64,000 nucleotides of DNA from a bacterium (GCA_027318865.1 DAHVOJ010000001.1:44640-108639), one strand, 5' to 3'. Counted from the stretch's first letter, positions 1 through 9,860 are shown. Numbers and translations: made by a program. The notes: a model not told the origin generated them from the sequence alone.

Positions 1-585
1 GCAGTCGCAGTTTATATCACAATCCTTATGTCCGGCTTCGGAATATTCCGTGTCGTAAAATATCTCGCTCGAATAGCCGCATGGTCCGGTTTCTCCCATC
101 TGCCAGAAATTAGTTTCATCGCCAAGCCTGTATATCTTTTTTTCGTTTATGCCTACCGTGTTTTTCCAGATAGAATAGCTTTCGTCGTCTTTTGTGTTGA
201 CCGTAACGTATATTTTGTCCATATCCAGTTCGAGAACGTCTTTTATAAATTCGTAGGCAAATATAACGGCATCCTTTTTAAAATAATCGCCGAACGAAAA
301 ATTTCCGAGCATTTCGAAAAAAGTGTGGTGGCGTGAAGTTCTGCCCACGTTTTCAAGGTCGTTATGCTTGCCTCCCGCCCGCATACATTTTTGAACTGTT
401 ACGGCGCGGGGCGCCGGGGCAGGGGCGGCGCCGGTAAAATAATCCTTGAATTGAACCATTCCGGCATTCGTAAACATAATCGAATCGTCGCCTGCCGGAA
501 TTAAAGACGAACCCTGGACTAACGCATGACCTTTTTCCGTAAAAAATTTAATGAAAATTTCCCTTAGTTCGTTTGACTTTATCAT
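1..585 (-). CDS. alaS: Alanine--tRNA ligase (N-terminal part, runs off the left edge)
   Basis: Charges tRNA-Ala with alanine in the cytoplasm. Only the first 195 codons are present. The class II catalytic core is clear: FTNAGM at residues 38-43, [20 protein letters not shown] at 83-102, and a later [18 protein letters not shown] stretch, all typical of AlaS. I chose the ATG at 583-585, which starts [11 protein letters not shown] as in other AlaS proteins. The frame stays open upstream to a stop at 670-672 and an AAGGAG lies at 640-645, but no good start codon follows it closely, so a longer form is unlikely. It is the last gene of the recA-pilT-recX-alaS run, a conserved bacterial order. Confidence 0.97.
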   Translation of the reverse strand, partial: MIKSNELREIFIKFFTEKGHALVQGSSLIPAGDDSIMFTNAGMVQFKDYFTGAAPAPAPRAVTVQKCMRAGGKHNDLENVGRTSRHHTFFEMLGNFSFGDYFKKDAVIFAYEFIKDVLELDMDKIYVTVNTKDDESYSIWKNTVGINEKKIYRLGDETNFWQMGETGPCGYSSEIFYDTEYSEAGHKDCDINCDC

Positions 586-688
586 GGCTTCAAATTTGCG
601 GCAGTGCAAGAATTGAATTCCGGCGCCGCGGTTAAATTGCTCCTTTTCTACATATTTATTTATATTATTTTACGAAGCGAACCCGCAT

Positions 689-1180
689 TTATTTCCTGAT
701 AAAATCTTCGATAATTTTAGAGGAAAACCCTCTGCTCTGCAAAAAATCATAAAGCTTTTTTTTAAATATAAGCTCGTTTTCCTTATATTTTATAAGGGAA
801 ACTTTTTTTTTGTCCACTGCCTTAAGCATAATGGAACGTTCTTCGTCCTCGGTATAAAGTTTTTCTGCAAGCCGGTCTATAAGGCTTTTATTTATTCCTT
901 TTTTATATAATTCGTAGCTTAATTTTATTCTGCCTATAAGCCTTCTTTTTCCGTTTTCTATAAGTCTTTCGGCAAATGCCTCGTCGTTTAAATAACCGTA
1001 TTCTTTTAATTTTCTGACGGCTTTACCGGTATCTTCCGTAGAAAATCCTTTTTTTATTAGTTTCTCGGCAAGCCGCTTTTCCGAATAAGATCTCGCCGAC
1101 ACGAGCCTTAAAGAATAAACCTGCGCCGTTCCGAGAGTTTTGGATTTTCTTTTAGAAATATTTTCCTGCGATATTTTCAA
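689..1180 (-). CDS. recX: Regulatory protein RecX
   Basis: RecX binds RecA filaments and limits their activity. The 163-residue protein has the family's run of short three-helix repeats, seen in YSLRLVSARSYSEKRLAEKL, KAVRKLKEYGYLNDEAFAER and RIKLSYELYKKGI. The length fits the family (about 150-200). It lies two genes downstream of recA on the same strand, with pilT inserted between them, and just upstream of alaS. Sequence conservation in RecX is always low, so the call rests on the repeat pattern together with the recA/alaS neighbourhood. Confidence 0.88.
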   Translation of the reverse strand: MKISQENISKRKSKTLGTAQVYSLRLVSARSYSEKRLAEKLIKKGFSTEDTGKAVRKLKEYGYLNDEAFAERLIENGKRRLIGRIKLSYELYKKGINKSLIDRLAEKLYTEDEERSIMLKAVDKKKVSLIKYKENELIFKKKLYDFLQSRGFSSKIIEDFIRK

Positions 1181-1254
1181 TTTGTTTAATTAACATACTT
1201 ATCGAATTAAAGCATAAACTGCGTGAAACATATAAACGGTAAATCGCTTGACGG

Positions 1255-2529
1255 TTAAGTTGTCCAGTAGGAACCGCCGGAAGCCGTACCCGGCTTAGCC
1301 TTAAGTTCCGCTCCCGCCGTTCCGGGAGCCGCCGCCCCGCCTGAACCGAGCCCGCCTCCGGCAGACGAAGTTTGCGTATTTCCGCCGCCGATACCTTCGT
1401 TAGAAGAATTCACCCCAGATATTAAGAGGGCAAGATCGTTAGGGGAAGTGGATTCCGAGAGGGCATCCTCGTAGGTTATTAAACCCTGATTATAGAAACT
1501 GTATAGCGACTGGTCAAACGTCTGCATACCATACTGTATATTGCCGCTTTTTATAAAATCTCTTATACTTGCCGTCTTGTCTTCATTCGATATACATTCT
1601 TTTATAGTTTCCGTTCCGAGCATAATTTCTATAGACGGGAGCCGCCCTTTTTTATCCGCTCTGATTATTAACCTCTGGGATATGACGGCGGAAATAACGG
1701 AAGCAAGCTGTATTCTTATCTGTTTTTGCTGATAAGGAGGAAAAACCGCTATAATTCTGTTGATAGTTTCCTGAGCATCGAGCGTATGGAGGGTGCTCAT
1801 AACGAGATGTCCCGTTTCAGCCGCCGTTATGGCTGTTTCTATGGTTTCTAAATCCCTCATTTCTCCGACTAAAATAACGTCCGGGTCCTGTCTTAACGCT
1901 TCCCTGAGTCCATGGGAAAAAGAATAAACGTCCATACCTAGTTCCCGCTGGTTTATTACTGCTTTTATATCTTTATGCAGATATTCTATAGGGTCTTCAA
2001 TGGTTATTATGTTGACCGGTTTATTTTTATTTATAAAATCAATCATGGAAGCAAGCGTAGTGGACTTTCCGCTGCCCGTTATGCCGGTAACGATTATGAG
2101 TCCCCTTTCTTTAAGAGCTATGGATTTAATAATTTTCGGCAGGTTAAGCGATTCGAAAGCTGGAATATTAAAAGGTATATAGCGCATTGCTATGCTTAAA
2201 TAATTTTGCTGGGAATAAATATTTACCCTGAATCTGCCGACGTCGCTCAGGCTGTATGCAAGATCGACGTCCCTGTTTTCCTGAAAAACTTTAAGCTGGT
2301 ACTTGTCCATCATGCTTCCGGCAATTTTTTCTATTATTTCCTTTGACATTACGCCGAAACTTTCCTGCCTGTAAATATCTCCGTCGATTCTAAAAATCGG
2401 GTAGGTATTTACTTTAAGATGAATGTCGGACGCTCCTTGAGCGACTGCCGTTCTTAAAATCGTTTCTATAAGTGACGGCTGCGCGCCCGCCTGAACAGAT
2501 TGATTGGACTGTAAAACCGTTTCGTCCAT
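1255..2529 (-). CDS. pilT: Type IV pilus retraction ATPase, PilT/PilU family
   Basis: A cytoplasmic hexameric motor ATPase that powers pilus retraction and twitching. The Walker A GITGSGKS is at residues 149-156, the acidic Asp box ITIEDPIEYLH at about 175-185, Walker B (DPDVILVGEMRD) at 215-226, and the His box TGHLVMSTLHT at 239-249. A PilT-like GMQTFDQSL follows near 334. The core ends near residue 372. It is followed by about 50 residues rich in Gly, Ala, Ser and Thr, so at 424 residues the protein is longer than the usual 340-380. It starts 16 bases after recA ends and is probably co-transcribed with it. PilT and PilU cannot be separated from sequence alone. Confidence 0.93.
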   Translation of the reverse strand: MDETVLQSNQSVQAGAQPSLIETILRTAVAQGASDIHLKVNTYPIFRIDGDIYRQESFGVMSKEIIEKIAGSMMDKYQLKVFQENRDVDLAYSLSDVGRFRVNIYSQQNYLSIAMRYIPFNIPAFESLNLPKIIKSIALKERGLIIVTGITGSGKSTTLASMIDFINKNKPVNIITIEDPIEYLHKDIKAVINQRELGMDVYSFSHGLREALRQDPDVILVGEMRDLETIETAITAAETGHLVMSTLHTLDAQETINRIIAVFPPYQQKQIRIQLASVISAVISQRLIIRADKKGRLPSIEIMLGTETIKECISNEDKTASIRDFIKSGNIQYGMQTFDQSLYSFYNQGLITYEDALSESTSPNDLALLISGVNSSNEGIGGGNTQTSSAGGGLGSGGAAAPGTAGAELKAKPGTASGGSYWTT

Positions 2530-2545
2530 TTTTTTATTATTTTAT

Positions 2546-3598
2546 TTATTTGAGGTTAAATTTTTCTAAAATTTTCGAATGTATTTCGTCGCGTAATGCC
2601 GGATTATTTTTAAGCGTTTCTTTTGCCGCTTCTCTTCCCTGCCCGAGTCTTTCCTTGCCGTAACTGAACCATGTTCCCGATTTTTCGATTATACCGCTTT
2701 CCGAACCTATATCCACCATATCGCCTTCTAAAGATATTCCGCTGTCGTAAATTATATCGAATTCGGCTTCCTTAAAAGGCGGCGCTACTTTATTTTTGAC
2801 TATTCTCGCCTTGGTACGCGAACCTATGACTTCGTCGCCTTTCTTTATCGACCCGGTTCTTCTTATATCTATACGGACGGAGGCGTAAAACTTAAGCGCA
2901 TTGCCGCCCGTCGTAGTTTCGGGGGAACCGAACATAACGCCGATTTTCATCCTGATCTGATTTATAAATATTACGGATGTATTAGACCTTGCTATTGCCG
3001 AGGTAAGTTTCCTCAAAGCCTGAGACATAAGCCTTGCCTGCAAACCCATATGGGAGTCGCCCATTTCGCCTTCTATTTCCGCTTTTGGAACCAGGGCGGC
3101 AACCGAATCTATCACAAGAACGTCTATCGAACCGGACCTGACTAAAGAATCGGCTATTTCTAAAGCTTCTTCGCCGGTGCCCGGTTGCGAAACTACAAGT
3201 TCGTCGACGTTTACGCCTATTTTCTTTGCGTATTGCAAATCTAAGGCATGTTCGGCATCGATAAAAGCGGCAATACCGCCGCGTTTTTGAGCCTGTGCGA
3301 CTATTTGAAGCGTAAGCGTAGTCTTTCCGGAGGACTCGGGGCCAAATATTTCAATTACCCTGCCCTTAGGTATTCCGCCTATACCGAGCGCTATATCTAA
3401 AGAGAGAGAGCCTGTAGGAATAGACTGTATATTTTCGGCAGGCGGTTTTCCGCCGAGTTTCATTACGGCGCCGGCGCCGAACTGCTTTTCTATCTGAGCC
3501 ATCGCAAGATCTAAGGCTTTCATTTTCTGTTCCCGAATAGAATCGTCCTTTGCGCTTTCTTTGGCGCTTTCTTTAGCTTCGCCTGATTTTATAGCCAT
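2546..3598 (-). CDS. recA: Recombinase RecA
   Basis: DNA-dependent ATPase that forms filaments on single-stranded DNA, drives homologous recombination and triggers LexA cleavage. Walker [10 protein letters not shown] is at residues 86-94, and the RecA signature region [35 protein letters not shown] segment is intact over roughly residues 194-225. The 350-residue length is normal. The N-terminus carries an 18-residue polar extension with a duplicated AKES motif. No obvious LexA box was recognised upstream. It sits between cinA (upstream) and pilT/recX (downstream), the classic cinA-recA-recX context. Confidence 0.98.
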   Translation of the reverse strand: MAIKSGEAKESAKESAKDDSIREQKMKALDLAMAQIEKQFGAGAVMKLGGKPPAENIQSIPTGSLSLDIALGIGGIPKGRVIEIFGPESSGKTTLTLQIVAQAQKRGGIAAFIDAEHALDLQYAKKIGVNVDELVVSQPGTGEEALEIADSLVRSGSIDVLVIDSVAALVPKAEIEGEMGDSHMGLQARLMSQALRKLTSAIARSNTSVIFINQIRMKIGVMFGSPETTTGGNALKFYASVRIDIRRTGSIKKGDEVIGSRTKARIVKNKVAPPFKEAEFDIIYDSGISLEGDMVDIGSESGIIEKSGTWFSYGKERLGQGREAAKETLKNNPALRDEIHSKILEKFNLK

Positions 3599-3693
3599 AA
3601 TTACACCTTCTCGTTATTTTATTATTTTTTTTATCTAAAAGTTATATCTCAAAAAAGAAATATTATCAAGTTAAATTTTTGTTACCATTCCCG

Positions 3694-4956
3694 TTACGAT
3701 TTTATAAAAGACCGCGGCGTCCCGCTTATAAGGCGGTATATCCAGAACAGCGCCATTTTTGACGTGTAGGATTTAATATCCGAACGGGAACCTGAAAATG
3801 CATATTTCCTTACTTCTTTTATCTTTGAACTCGACAGGGCTATAAAAACGGTTCCGACGGGATAATTATCGTTTTCGGTTTTAGGTCCGGCAAAACCGGT
3901 AACGGCGATGCCTATATCCGATTTTGATTTTCCCCTGACCTTTTCCGCCATTTCCATAGCGCACGCTTCCGAAACCGCGCCTTCTTTTTCGATAATGGAC
4001 GGGCTTACGCCAAGTAAATCGGTTTTTGCAAAATTTGAATATACGACGCCCCCGTAAATAAAATATGACGAGGCGCCGGGTAAATCGGTAAGTTTGTCTG
4101 AAATATGTCCGCCGGTCAGGGATTCCGCTATAGAAATTTTAATTTCGTTTTCCCTTAAAAGATAAGAACACACTACGTGAAGTTCGTCGTCGTCGAAACC
4201 GTAAAGATAATCTTTAAATATTCCCGCCGTTTTGCCGTCTATCAGTTTTATATTTTCGTTAAGTTTCTGCGTCGAGACCCCGTTTATAGCGGCGGATACA
4301 ATAAATTCGCCATATGAAAATTCGTAAGACAGATTAAATTCCGAGGTTTTTCTTAATTTTTCAAAAAGGGCTTCGAACTCTTTTTCTTTTAGCCCGAACA
4401 ATTTATATTTTCTAAGCCTTACGAAATAATTAATTCCCAATTTTCCGAGCATTTTCCCGAGTACGTGATTTTTAAACATATTTACGGCATTCTGCGGTTC
4501 TAACGGAAGCGCCGCGAGAAACACCGGTTCGGTCAGATAAAAGCCGGATATGCCAGAGTTTTGATTTGGGATTATAAAAGAATGTTCCGGAAAATAGCAG
4601 GCTTTTTCGGCTGACGGACTAAAGAGTTTTTTGTTGGATTCGTAAACGAGCGACATTAAATCTGCGGCGTCTTTGCTCCTGACCGGCTCTTTTTTTAGAA
4701 CCGAGCAGGTTATTTCACCCGCTAAAGAAACTCCTTCTTTTATGCCGCCGCATACTATGACGAAAGAATCTCCCGATGCCATATAAGACAAAACTTTAAA
4801 TATGCTTTCATTCTGACTTTCGGGCATAATCACGGCTTCTTTAAAACCCAGATTATAGGCGGCAAGCACGTCCGAAAGCTCTTTTACGGCTTCCCCGGCT
4901 AACCCAAAATTCCTGCCGTCGGCTATAATTAATATTCTTATATCTTTAGTTTCCAT
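3694..4956 (-). CDS. cinA: CinA family protein (competence/damage-inducible; nicotinamide-nucleotide amidase C-terminal domain)
   Basis: The C-terminal third (from about residue 270) is a well conserved CinA amidase domain: ISIAESLTGGHISDKLT, GGVVYSNFAKTDLLGV, GAVSEACAMEMAEKVR and IGIAVTGFAGP. In other bacteria this domain deamidates NMN in pyridine nucleotide recycling. The N-terminal half has the size and approximate position of the MoaB-like domain of full-length CinA, but the usual GDE and GGLGPTxDD motifs are not recognisable (VIVCGGIKEG is the nearest), so it may have lost pyrophosphatase activity. The gene lies directly upstream of recA, as in many bacteria. Function of the N-terminal half is not assigned. 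Confidence 0.88.
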   Translation of the reverse strand: METKDIRILIIADGRNFGLAGEAVKELSDVLAAYNLGFKEAVIMPESQNESIFKVLSYMASGDSFVIVCGGIKEGVSLAGEITCSVLKKEPVRSKDAADLMSLVYESNKKLFSPSAEKACYFPEHSFIIPNQNSGISGFYLTEPVFLAALPLEPQNAVNMFKNHVLGKMLGKLGINYFVRLRKYKLFGLKEKEFEALFEKLRKTSEFNLSYEFSYGEFIVSAAINGVSTQKLNENIKLIDGKTAGIFKDYLYGFDDDELHVVCSYLLRENEIKISIAESLTGGHISDKLTDLPGASSYFIYGGVVYSNFAKTDLLGVSPSIIEKEGAVSEACAMEMAEKVRGKSKSDIGIAVTGFAGPKTENDNYPVGTVFIALSSSKIKEVRKYAFSGSRSDIKSYTSKMALFWIYRLISGTPRSFIKS

Positions 4957-5069
4957 TTTTAAATTTTTAGTTAACGCTGGACGGAAATTTAGATTTTATT
5001 TAACATTTTAACATCTTTTAAAAATTTTTATTCTTAAAATAAATATTAGAAACTTATAGTTCCAGAAAC

Positions 5070-5576
5070 TTAGAATCCGGCGGCAACGACTATTACGAAC
5101 CGCAGAATTATTAAAGAAAAAACGGCGGCGGCAAGGTCGTCGAGCATAATGCCGAAGCCGCCTCCGATTTTTTTGTCGATCGTTCCGACCGGAAAAGGCT
5201 TTAATATATCGAAAAAACGGAATAATAGAAGTCCGCAAAATGCATATATTAAAAGATGAAAAAAATCGAAATGCATCCATAACAAACCGGACATAACCGT
5301 AAGATACCCCAGAACTTCGTCTATAACTACGAAAGGCGGATCCGCTATGCCGGATATTTTCGCCGCCTTCGAAGATACATAAACTCCTGAAATAAATATT
5401 AGCAGGCAGATAACAATATAGTAAAAAGGATTTAAAAACCTTAGCAGTAATACGTACAACAAAAATGCGGCAACCGAACCCGCCGTACCGGGACCGAACG
5501 GAAAAAATCCCACGTAAAAAAAGGAGGATATTAAAATCGGGATGTTTCGTATATCTAAATTTTTATATTTTTCCAT
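5070..5576 (-). CDS. pgpA: Phosphatidylglycerophosphatase A
   Basis: Inner-membrane phosphatase that removes the terminal phosphate of phosphatidylglycerophosphate to give phosphatidylglycerol. The 168-residue protein has four hydrophobic segments and family hallmarks: FFPFGPGTAGSVAAF near residue 25, a conserved acidic VIDEVLGYLTVM near 85, FRFFDILKPFPVG near 120, and GGFGIMLDDLAAA near 138, which supplies the catalytic-region acidic residues. It starts 4 bases downstream of the rodA stop and so probably belongs to the mre-rod operon. cinA follows after about 110 AT-rich bases that carry no recognisable gene. Confidence 0.93.
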   Translation of the reverse strand: MEKYKNLDIRNIPILISSFFYVGFFPFGPGTAGSVAAFLLYVLLLRFLNPFYYIVICLLIFISGVYVSSKAAKISGIADPPFVVIDEVLGYLTVMSGLLWMHFDFFHLLIYAFCGLLLFRFFDILKPFPVGTIDKKIGGGFGIMLDDLAAAVFSLIILRFVIVVAAGF

Positions 5577-5580
5577 TTTT

Positions 5581-6693
5581 TTAAGACTGAAATTTGTACC
5601 TCCTCATCGAAATGTTTAAAAGTATTGCAACGGCAGACATATCGACGACGAGCGACGTTCCGCCGTAACTGAAAAATGGGAGGGGAACGCCTACTACCGG
5701 CAAAAGGCCGACGGTCATAAACATATTTATTATAGCATGAAAAGTTATGATGGCAAGAGCTCCGCCGCCGAGCAAAAACCCCTGAAGTTTTTTTGCCCTA
5801 TAAACTATCTTAAATCCTCTTATTATAACGATAAAATACAGGGATATAAGAACTAACCCGCCCAGAAAGCCAAACTGTTGCATATATGTGGAGAAAATAA
5901 AATCCGTATGTTTAGCCGGCAAAAAATCTAAAGTGCTCTGAGAACCGTTCCCTAACCCGTTGCCAAAAAACTTTCCGGCGCCGACGGCTATCTCGGACTG
6001 AATAATATTATATCCTGCGCCCAGATAATCTTTAGCCGGATGCAAAAAAATAAGTATCCTGCTTTTTTGATACGATTTAAGCCTGAACCACAAAAGCGGA
6101 CCGGCGACTAAAGCAATTCCGGCAAGAATAGCCATAGAGCTTTTTTTAATTCCCGCAAAAAAGATAACTATTAAACCGATAAATAAAACTATAAGGGACG
6201 TTCCCAGATCGGGCTCTTTAGCTATAAGAAGAACCGGCATAACGATTAATGTAAAAGGAATAATAAGCCCCCGCAGAGTATAACCTTTTTTATTTTCGTA
6301 GGTCGTAAAATATTTCACGAGAGCGAATATCAAAGCTATTTTCATTAATTCCGACGGTTGAAAGGAAAACGGTCCGAGCGGAATCCACCTCGAAGCCCCG
6401 TGTGTAATCCTGCCTTTTACCAGAACTACAGCAATAAGTATTAAAATAAAACCGTATATATAATATGCCGCTTCTATCAGCGTATTATAATCGATTGTTA
6501 TTATTACGAACATTATAAAAAAAGCTATTATAAACCATATAATCTGTTTCACGACGTAAGGATCGAAAAAATCTTTATGATGCACGCTTAACGAACCGTA
6601 AAGATTAATAATGCCCAGTAAGGAAATTATAATTACCGTAAAAAACATTATAAAATCGAAATTTTTAGCGTACTGATTATCTAATATTTTCAT
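5581..6693 (-). CDS. rodA: Rod-shape peptidoglycan glycosyltransferase RodA
   Basis: SEDS-family membrane glycosyltransferase that polymerises lipid II for cell elongation, acting with PBP2. The 370-residue protein is about ten membrane segments. Recognisable SEDS features are TPEL-type helices, RWIPLGPFSFQPSELMKIAL near residues 100-120, KEPDLGTSL near 160, SEIAVGAGKFFGNGLGNG near 230 and the C-terminal LPFFSYGGTSLVVDMSAVAILLN region. It starts 2 bases after the mrdA stop, so the two are translationally coupled, as expected for partners. Confidence 0.96.
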   Translation of the reverse strand: MKILDNQYAKNFDFIMFFTVIIISLLGIINLYGSLSVHHKDFFDPYVVKQIIWFIIAFFIMFVIITIDYNTLIEAAYYIYGFILILIAVVLVKGRITHGASRWIPLGPFSFQPSELMKIALIFALVKYFTTYENKKGYTLRGLIIPFTLIVMPVLLIAKEPDLGTSLIVLFIGLIVIFFAGIKKSSMAILAGIALVAGPLLWFRLKSYQKSRILIFLHPAKDYLGAGYNIIQSEIAVGAGKFFGNGLGNGSQSTLDFLPAKHTDFIFSTYMQQFGFLGGLVLISLYFIVIIRGFKIVYRAKKLQGFLLGGGALAIITFHAIINMFMTVGLLPVVGVPLPFFSYGGTSLVVDMSAVAILLNISMRRYKFQS

Positions 6694-6695
6694 AT

Positions 6696-8615
6696 TTAAA
6701 AACTCGTATATATAAAACCCGGCAGTTTGCTTTTAACTTTCTTCTTATTAAGCGTGCCGTTTTTGCTTTTTTTATGAACCGGCGGCTTCCACATGCCTTT
6801 TTGTTCTAAATATTTTTCTACCACCTTTTTGGCAATTACGGCGGCGTTCGCTCCAAGAAATTTTGCATGCATATCAAGCACTACCACGGCTATTTCAGGA
6901 TTTTTAAGCGGAGCAAAACCCACGAACCATGCATTGTCGCGATATTTTCTCGGTATGGATTTTATATCGTAAATAGAATACGTTTTCGATATAATCTGTG
7001 CCGTGCCCGTTTTTCCGCAAAATTTTATGCCTTTTATTCTTGCGTTTACCGCCGTTCCGTAACTTTTGCTTACGACTTCGCACAACCCCTTTTTAACGGC
7101 GTCAAGATATTTTCGCTTTATACCTATGTTCCGTATTAACTTAGGCGACATCTCTTTTAATATCCCGCCTTTTTGCGATACTATTTTTTCAAGCAGATAC
7201 GGCCTATACAGTTTACCGCCGTTAGCTATAGCGCTGTATGCCATAACAAGCTGTATAGGCGAAACAAGGTCGTAGCTCTGTCCTATAATTGCGGAAAGAG
7301 TCGAACCTTTATACCAGCGCCTGTGATATCTGTCGTAAACAAGTTGTTTAGTGGGAATAAAACCCGGATTTTCGTCCGGAAGATCTATTCCCGTTTTTTC
7401 TCCCAAACCAAGTTTGTATGCATATTCAGCCAGCTGGTCTATACCTATTCTTACGCCTATAGAATAAAAATAAGTATCGACGGACTCGGCAATCGCCCTG
7501 TATAAATTTACTTTTGAGTGTTGATACGGATTCCAGTTATAAAAAACCGCGTTTCCCAGTTTAAAGGTAGGACCGGAATAAATTTTTTTACGCGGCGTAA
7601 TTAAATGTAAAGAAAGAGCGGCAAGGGAGGCTATCGCCTTAAAGGTGGAACCGGGTGCGAGAGCATTCTGAATTCCCTTATTTTGCAGGGGATGTTCGTC
7701 ATTGTTAATAATGGCGTCCCAGTGTTTAACGCTTATGCCTGCCGAGAAATAAAAAGGGTTAAAAGACGGCGTGGACACCATGGCAAGAACTTTCCCGTTT
7801 TCGGGATCCACGGCTATTACCGCCCCTTCTCTTTTTTTCATAAGTTTATAAGCCAGTCTTTGAAGGGAAAAATCAAGGGTGGTGTATAAATTAGCTCCCA
7901 TAACGGGTTTTTTTACAATAACCCTGCCTATAGATTCTCCTTTTGAATTAACCACTATTCTCTTCTCTCCGTCCTTTCCGTGCAAATATTTTTGATAGTA
8001 GTATTCTAATCCGGTTTTCCCTATAATGTCGGAAGAATTCAGATAAGAATATTTCGCCTCTTTTAGCTGCGCAGAAGACACGGGCCCTACATAACCGAAA
8101 ATCTGCGCGCCCATTTTTCCGTAAGGATAATGCCTTATAGGAATTTTAACTATAAAAAAACCATCGAGAAAGAGCTTGTTTACCTCGAATTCGGATAATT
8201 GTTTAATCGAGATATCGCGCATTAAAATAATCGGTTCGTAAGGGGGCAAAAACTCTTCTTTTTTAACTTTTTTAAAAAAGCGGCGATAATTTTTATGCAT
8301 CAGTCCGGCGAGGAATTGTAATTCCGGTTTTAAGTTTTTCGCACGCGACATCGTAACGGCAATATTAAAAGACGATTCGTTATCGACGAAAGTTTTGCCT
8401 CCGGCGGAAAGTATATCGCCCCTCGGAGCGGCTAAATATATGACCCTTGTAGCATTGTCCCGGGCCAGATTATAATAATAACCGCCCATCATAATCTGAA
8501 GATAAAAAAGCCTGAGTATTAAAATTAATAACAGAACGGTTACTATAATAGCTATCGTATCGATCCTGTTTTTCTGTTCTTTAAATATCCCGTTTTCGTT
8601 ATATAACGACGACAT
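6696..8615 (-). CDS. mrdA: Penicillin-binding protein 2 (peptidoglycan transpeptidase)
   Basis: Cross-links peptidoglycan during elongation, anchored in the inner membrane with its catalytic domain in the periplasm. One N-terminal membrane helix lies at about residues 19-42. A dimerisation domain follows with LAAPRGDIL. The transpeptidase motifs are all present: STFK at 323-326 (catalytic Ser323), SVD at 378-380 in ESVDTYFYS, and KTG at 535-537 in GKTGTAQ. The 639-residue length is normal. It lies between the PpiD-like gene and rodA in the mreBCD cluster. The last 35 residues are rich in lysine and have no clear role. Confidence 0.96.
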   Translation of the reverse strand: MSSLYNENGIFKEQKNRIDTIAIIVTVLLLILILRLFYLQIMMGGYYYNLARDNATRVIYLAAPRGDILSAGGKTFVDNESSFNIAVTMSRAKNLKPELQFLAGLMHKNYRRFFKKVKKEEFLPPYEPIILMRDISIKQLSEFEVNKLFLDGFFIVKIPIRHYPYGKMGAQIFGYVGPVSSAQLKEAKYSYLNSSDIIGKTGLEYYYQKYLHGKDGEKRIVVNSKGESIGRVIVKKPVMGANLYTTLDFSLQRLAYKLMKKREGAVIAVDPENGKVLAMVSTPSFNPFYFSAGISVKHWDAIINNDEHPLQNKGIQNALAPGSTFKAIASLAALSLHLITPRKKIYSGPTFKLGNAVFYNWNPYQHSKVNLYRAIAESVDTYFYSIGVRIGIDQLAEYAYKLGLGEKTGIDLPDENPGFIPTKQLVYDRYHRRWYKGSTLSAIIGQSYDLVSPIQLVMAYSAIANGGKLYRPYLLEKIVSQKGGILKEMSPKLIRNIGIKRKYLDAVKKGLCEVVSKSYGTAVNARIKGIKFCGKTGTAQIISKTYSIYDIKSIPRKYRDNAWFVGFAPLKNPEIAVVVLDMHAKFLGANAAVIAKKVVEKYLEQKGMWKPPVHKKSKNGTLNKKKVKSKLPGFIYTSF

Positions 8616-8708
8616 ATGACATACTAAATAATAATGCAGATATAAAATACCCTGTCCTATTCCTGTATAATCGGATATAAGGTTGCATGGTGCGGGTATA
8701 TATGTTAG

Positions 8709-9767
8709 TTAATATGGATGAAACGACGATAAGGCATTTTTATCGATTTTAACGTTCGATTTAGATTCCAGATAATCGACGTAACCGTCTAAAAATTCCC
8801 GCTCTTTCCGCAAACCGTAAAACTCTTTTTCTTTGAGCATTGCATTGCCGGCGCCCGTAGAATTTGTTTTGGAAACGGAATTTGAAATATATTCGGGAAA
8901 ATAAACCTTCAAAATTTTGATTGCGGCATATCCATGTTTTACGGAAAAAATTTCGCCGATTACGGTTTTTCTGACTCCGTTATATATGGAATTTAACGTG
9001 CTGCCGTTAAAAGCGTATTTTTTGAAGTAAACCGATTTTATAAGACCCGCTTCGGAAAAAAGAGGAACGACTTTAACGTTCCCATCGTATTCTTTCGAAA
9101 GTCCCGTAAAATCTTTATTAAATAACGCGGCTTTTTTAAGAAAATCCCCCGCTTTGCTTTTCGATTTAAAAACAGCTATTTCAAAAGAAACCGACTTATT
9201 TTTTATTTTATAATCGTTTATAAACTGGACGTTTACGATGCTGAAAGATTCTTCTATTATTCTTTTTATATATCCCCTCGTAATTTCGTTTCCGTAGCTT
9301 TTTTCAAAAGCGGCGGGCGTCGTATGATTATCTTGCATATCGGTCCTAAACAATTTGCCGCTGAATTTTCCGTTTTTTTGAAACGCCGGAGCCGACGCTA
9401 TGTTTCTTGCTATAAATCTATTGGAAACTTCAATGCCGAACACGCCCTTTTTTAATTCTAAAACCTTGTCGGCAATAAGCGATGACAACGCCGAACCGGT
9501 CAGGCCGAGTCCGCTTAATTCTTTTTGCGTTAATTTATTACCGTAAAGCCGTTCGTATTCATTTTCCAGTCTTCCGTAATAGCGGTTTAAAGCGTTCAGC
9601 GTAATGCCCTTTCCGGCTACGACTGCGACGTCGCCAGGCGATACTCCGCCTCCCACTCCCATTATGTACGGAAGAAAGCTGAAACCGACTATAAACAAAA
9701 ACCCCACGAGTATAGTAATAATTTTTCCCGCCGTGTGGGCATAAAACCTTCTTAAAAAATCAAGCAT
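8709..9767 (-). CDS. Membrane-anchored SurA/PpiD-like periplasmic chaperone lacking a recognisable PPIase domain
   Basis: The N-terminus (MLDFLRRFYAHTAGKI, then one membrane helix at about 16-38) matches PpiD/SurA_N-type proteins, and the following region with VAVVAGKGITLNALNRYYGRL and LIADKVLELKKGVFGIEVS is the SurA-type chaperone domain. PpiD of E. coli is over 600 residues with a parvulin domain; this protein has 352 and I see no parvulin motif in the C-terminal half. It probably helps fold envelope proteins near the Sec exit. It lies between mreD and mrdA, so it may be expressed with the elongation machinery. An AAGG-like site precedes the start weakly. Confidence 0.7.
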   Translation of the reverse strand: MLDFLRRFYAHTAGKIITILVGFLFIVGFSFLPYIMGVGGGVSPGDVAVVAGKGITLNALNRYYGRLENEYERLYGNKLTQKELSGLGLTGSALSSLIADKVLELKKGVFGIEVSNRFIARNIASAPAFQKNGKFSGKLFRTDMQDNHTTPAAFEKSYGNEITRGYIKRIIEESFSIVNVQFINDYKIKNKSVSFEIAVFKSKSKAGDFLKKAALFNKDFTGLSKEYDGNVKVVPLFSEAGLIKSVYFKKYAFNGSTLNSIYNGVRKTVIGEIFSVKHGYAAIKILKVYFPEYISNSVSKTNSTGAGNAMLKEKEFYGLRKEREFLDGYVDYLESKSNVKIDKNALSSFHPY

Positions 9768-9860
9768 AATTATTTAAAGCTCCTTAAAAATTTTATAAAT
9801 TTATAAATTAAATAATTATAATATTTATTATAATTAATATTATTATAATTGTAAATTCGG

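Noticed and set aside
28..336. Plus-strand reading frame of about 100 codons over the alaS gene
   Set aside because: It lies opposite the well-conserved AlaS core and has no family features or start signals of its own.
586..669. Longer N-terminus for AlaS starting before 585
   Set aside because: The frame is open but has only a TTG with no ribosome binding site at proper distance, and the usual AlaS start fits the ATG at 585.
5008..5280. Minus-strand frame of 90 codons overlapping pgpA
   Set aside because: It is in another frame of the pgpA gene, with Arg/Phe-rich composition typical of a shadow.
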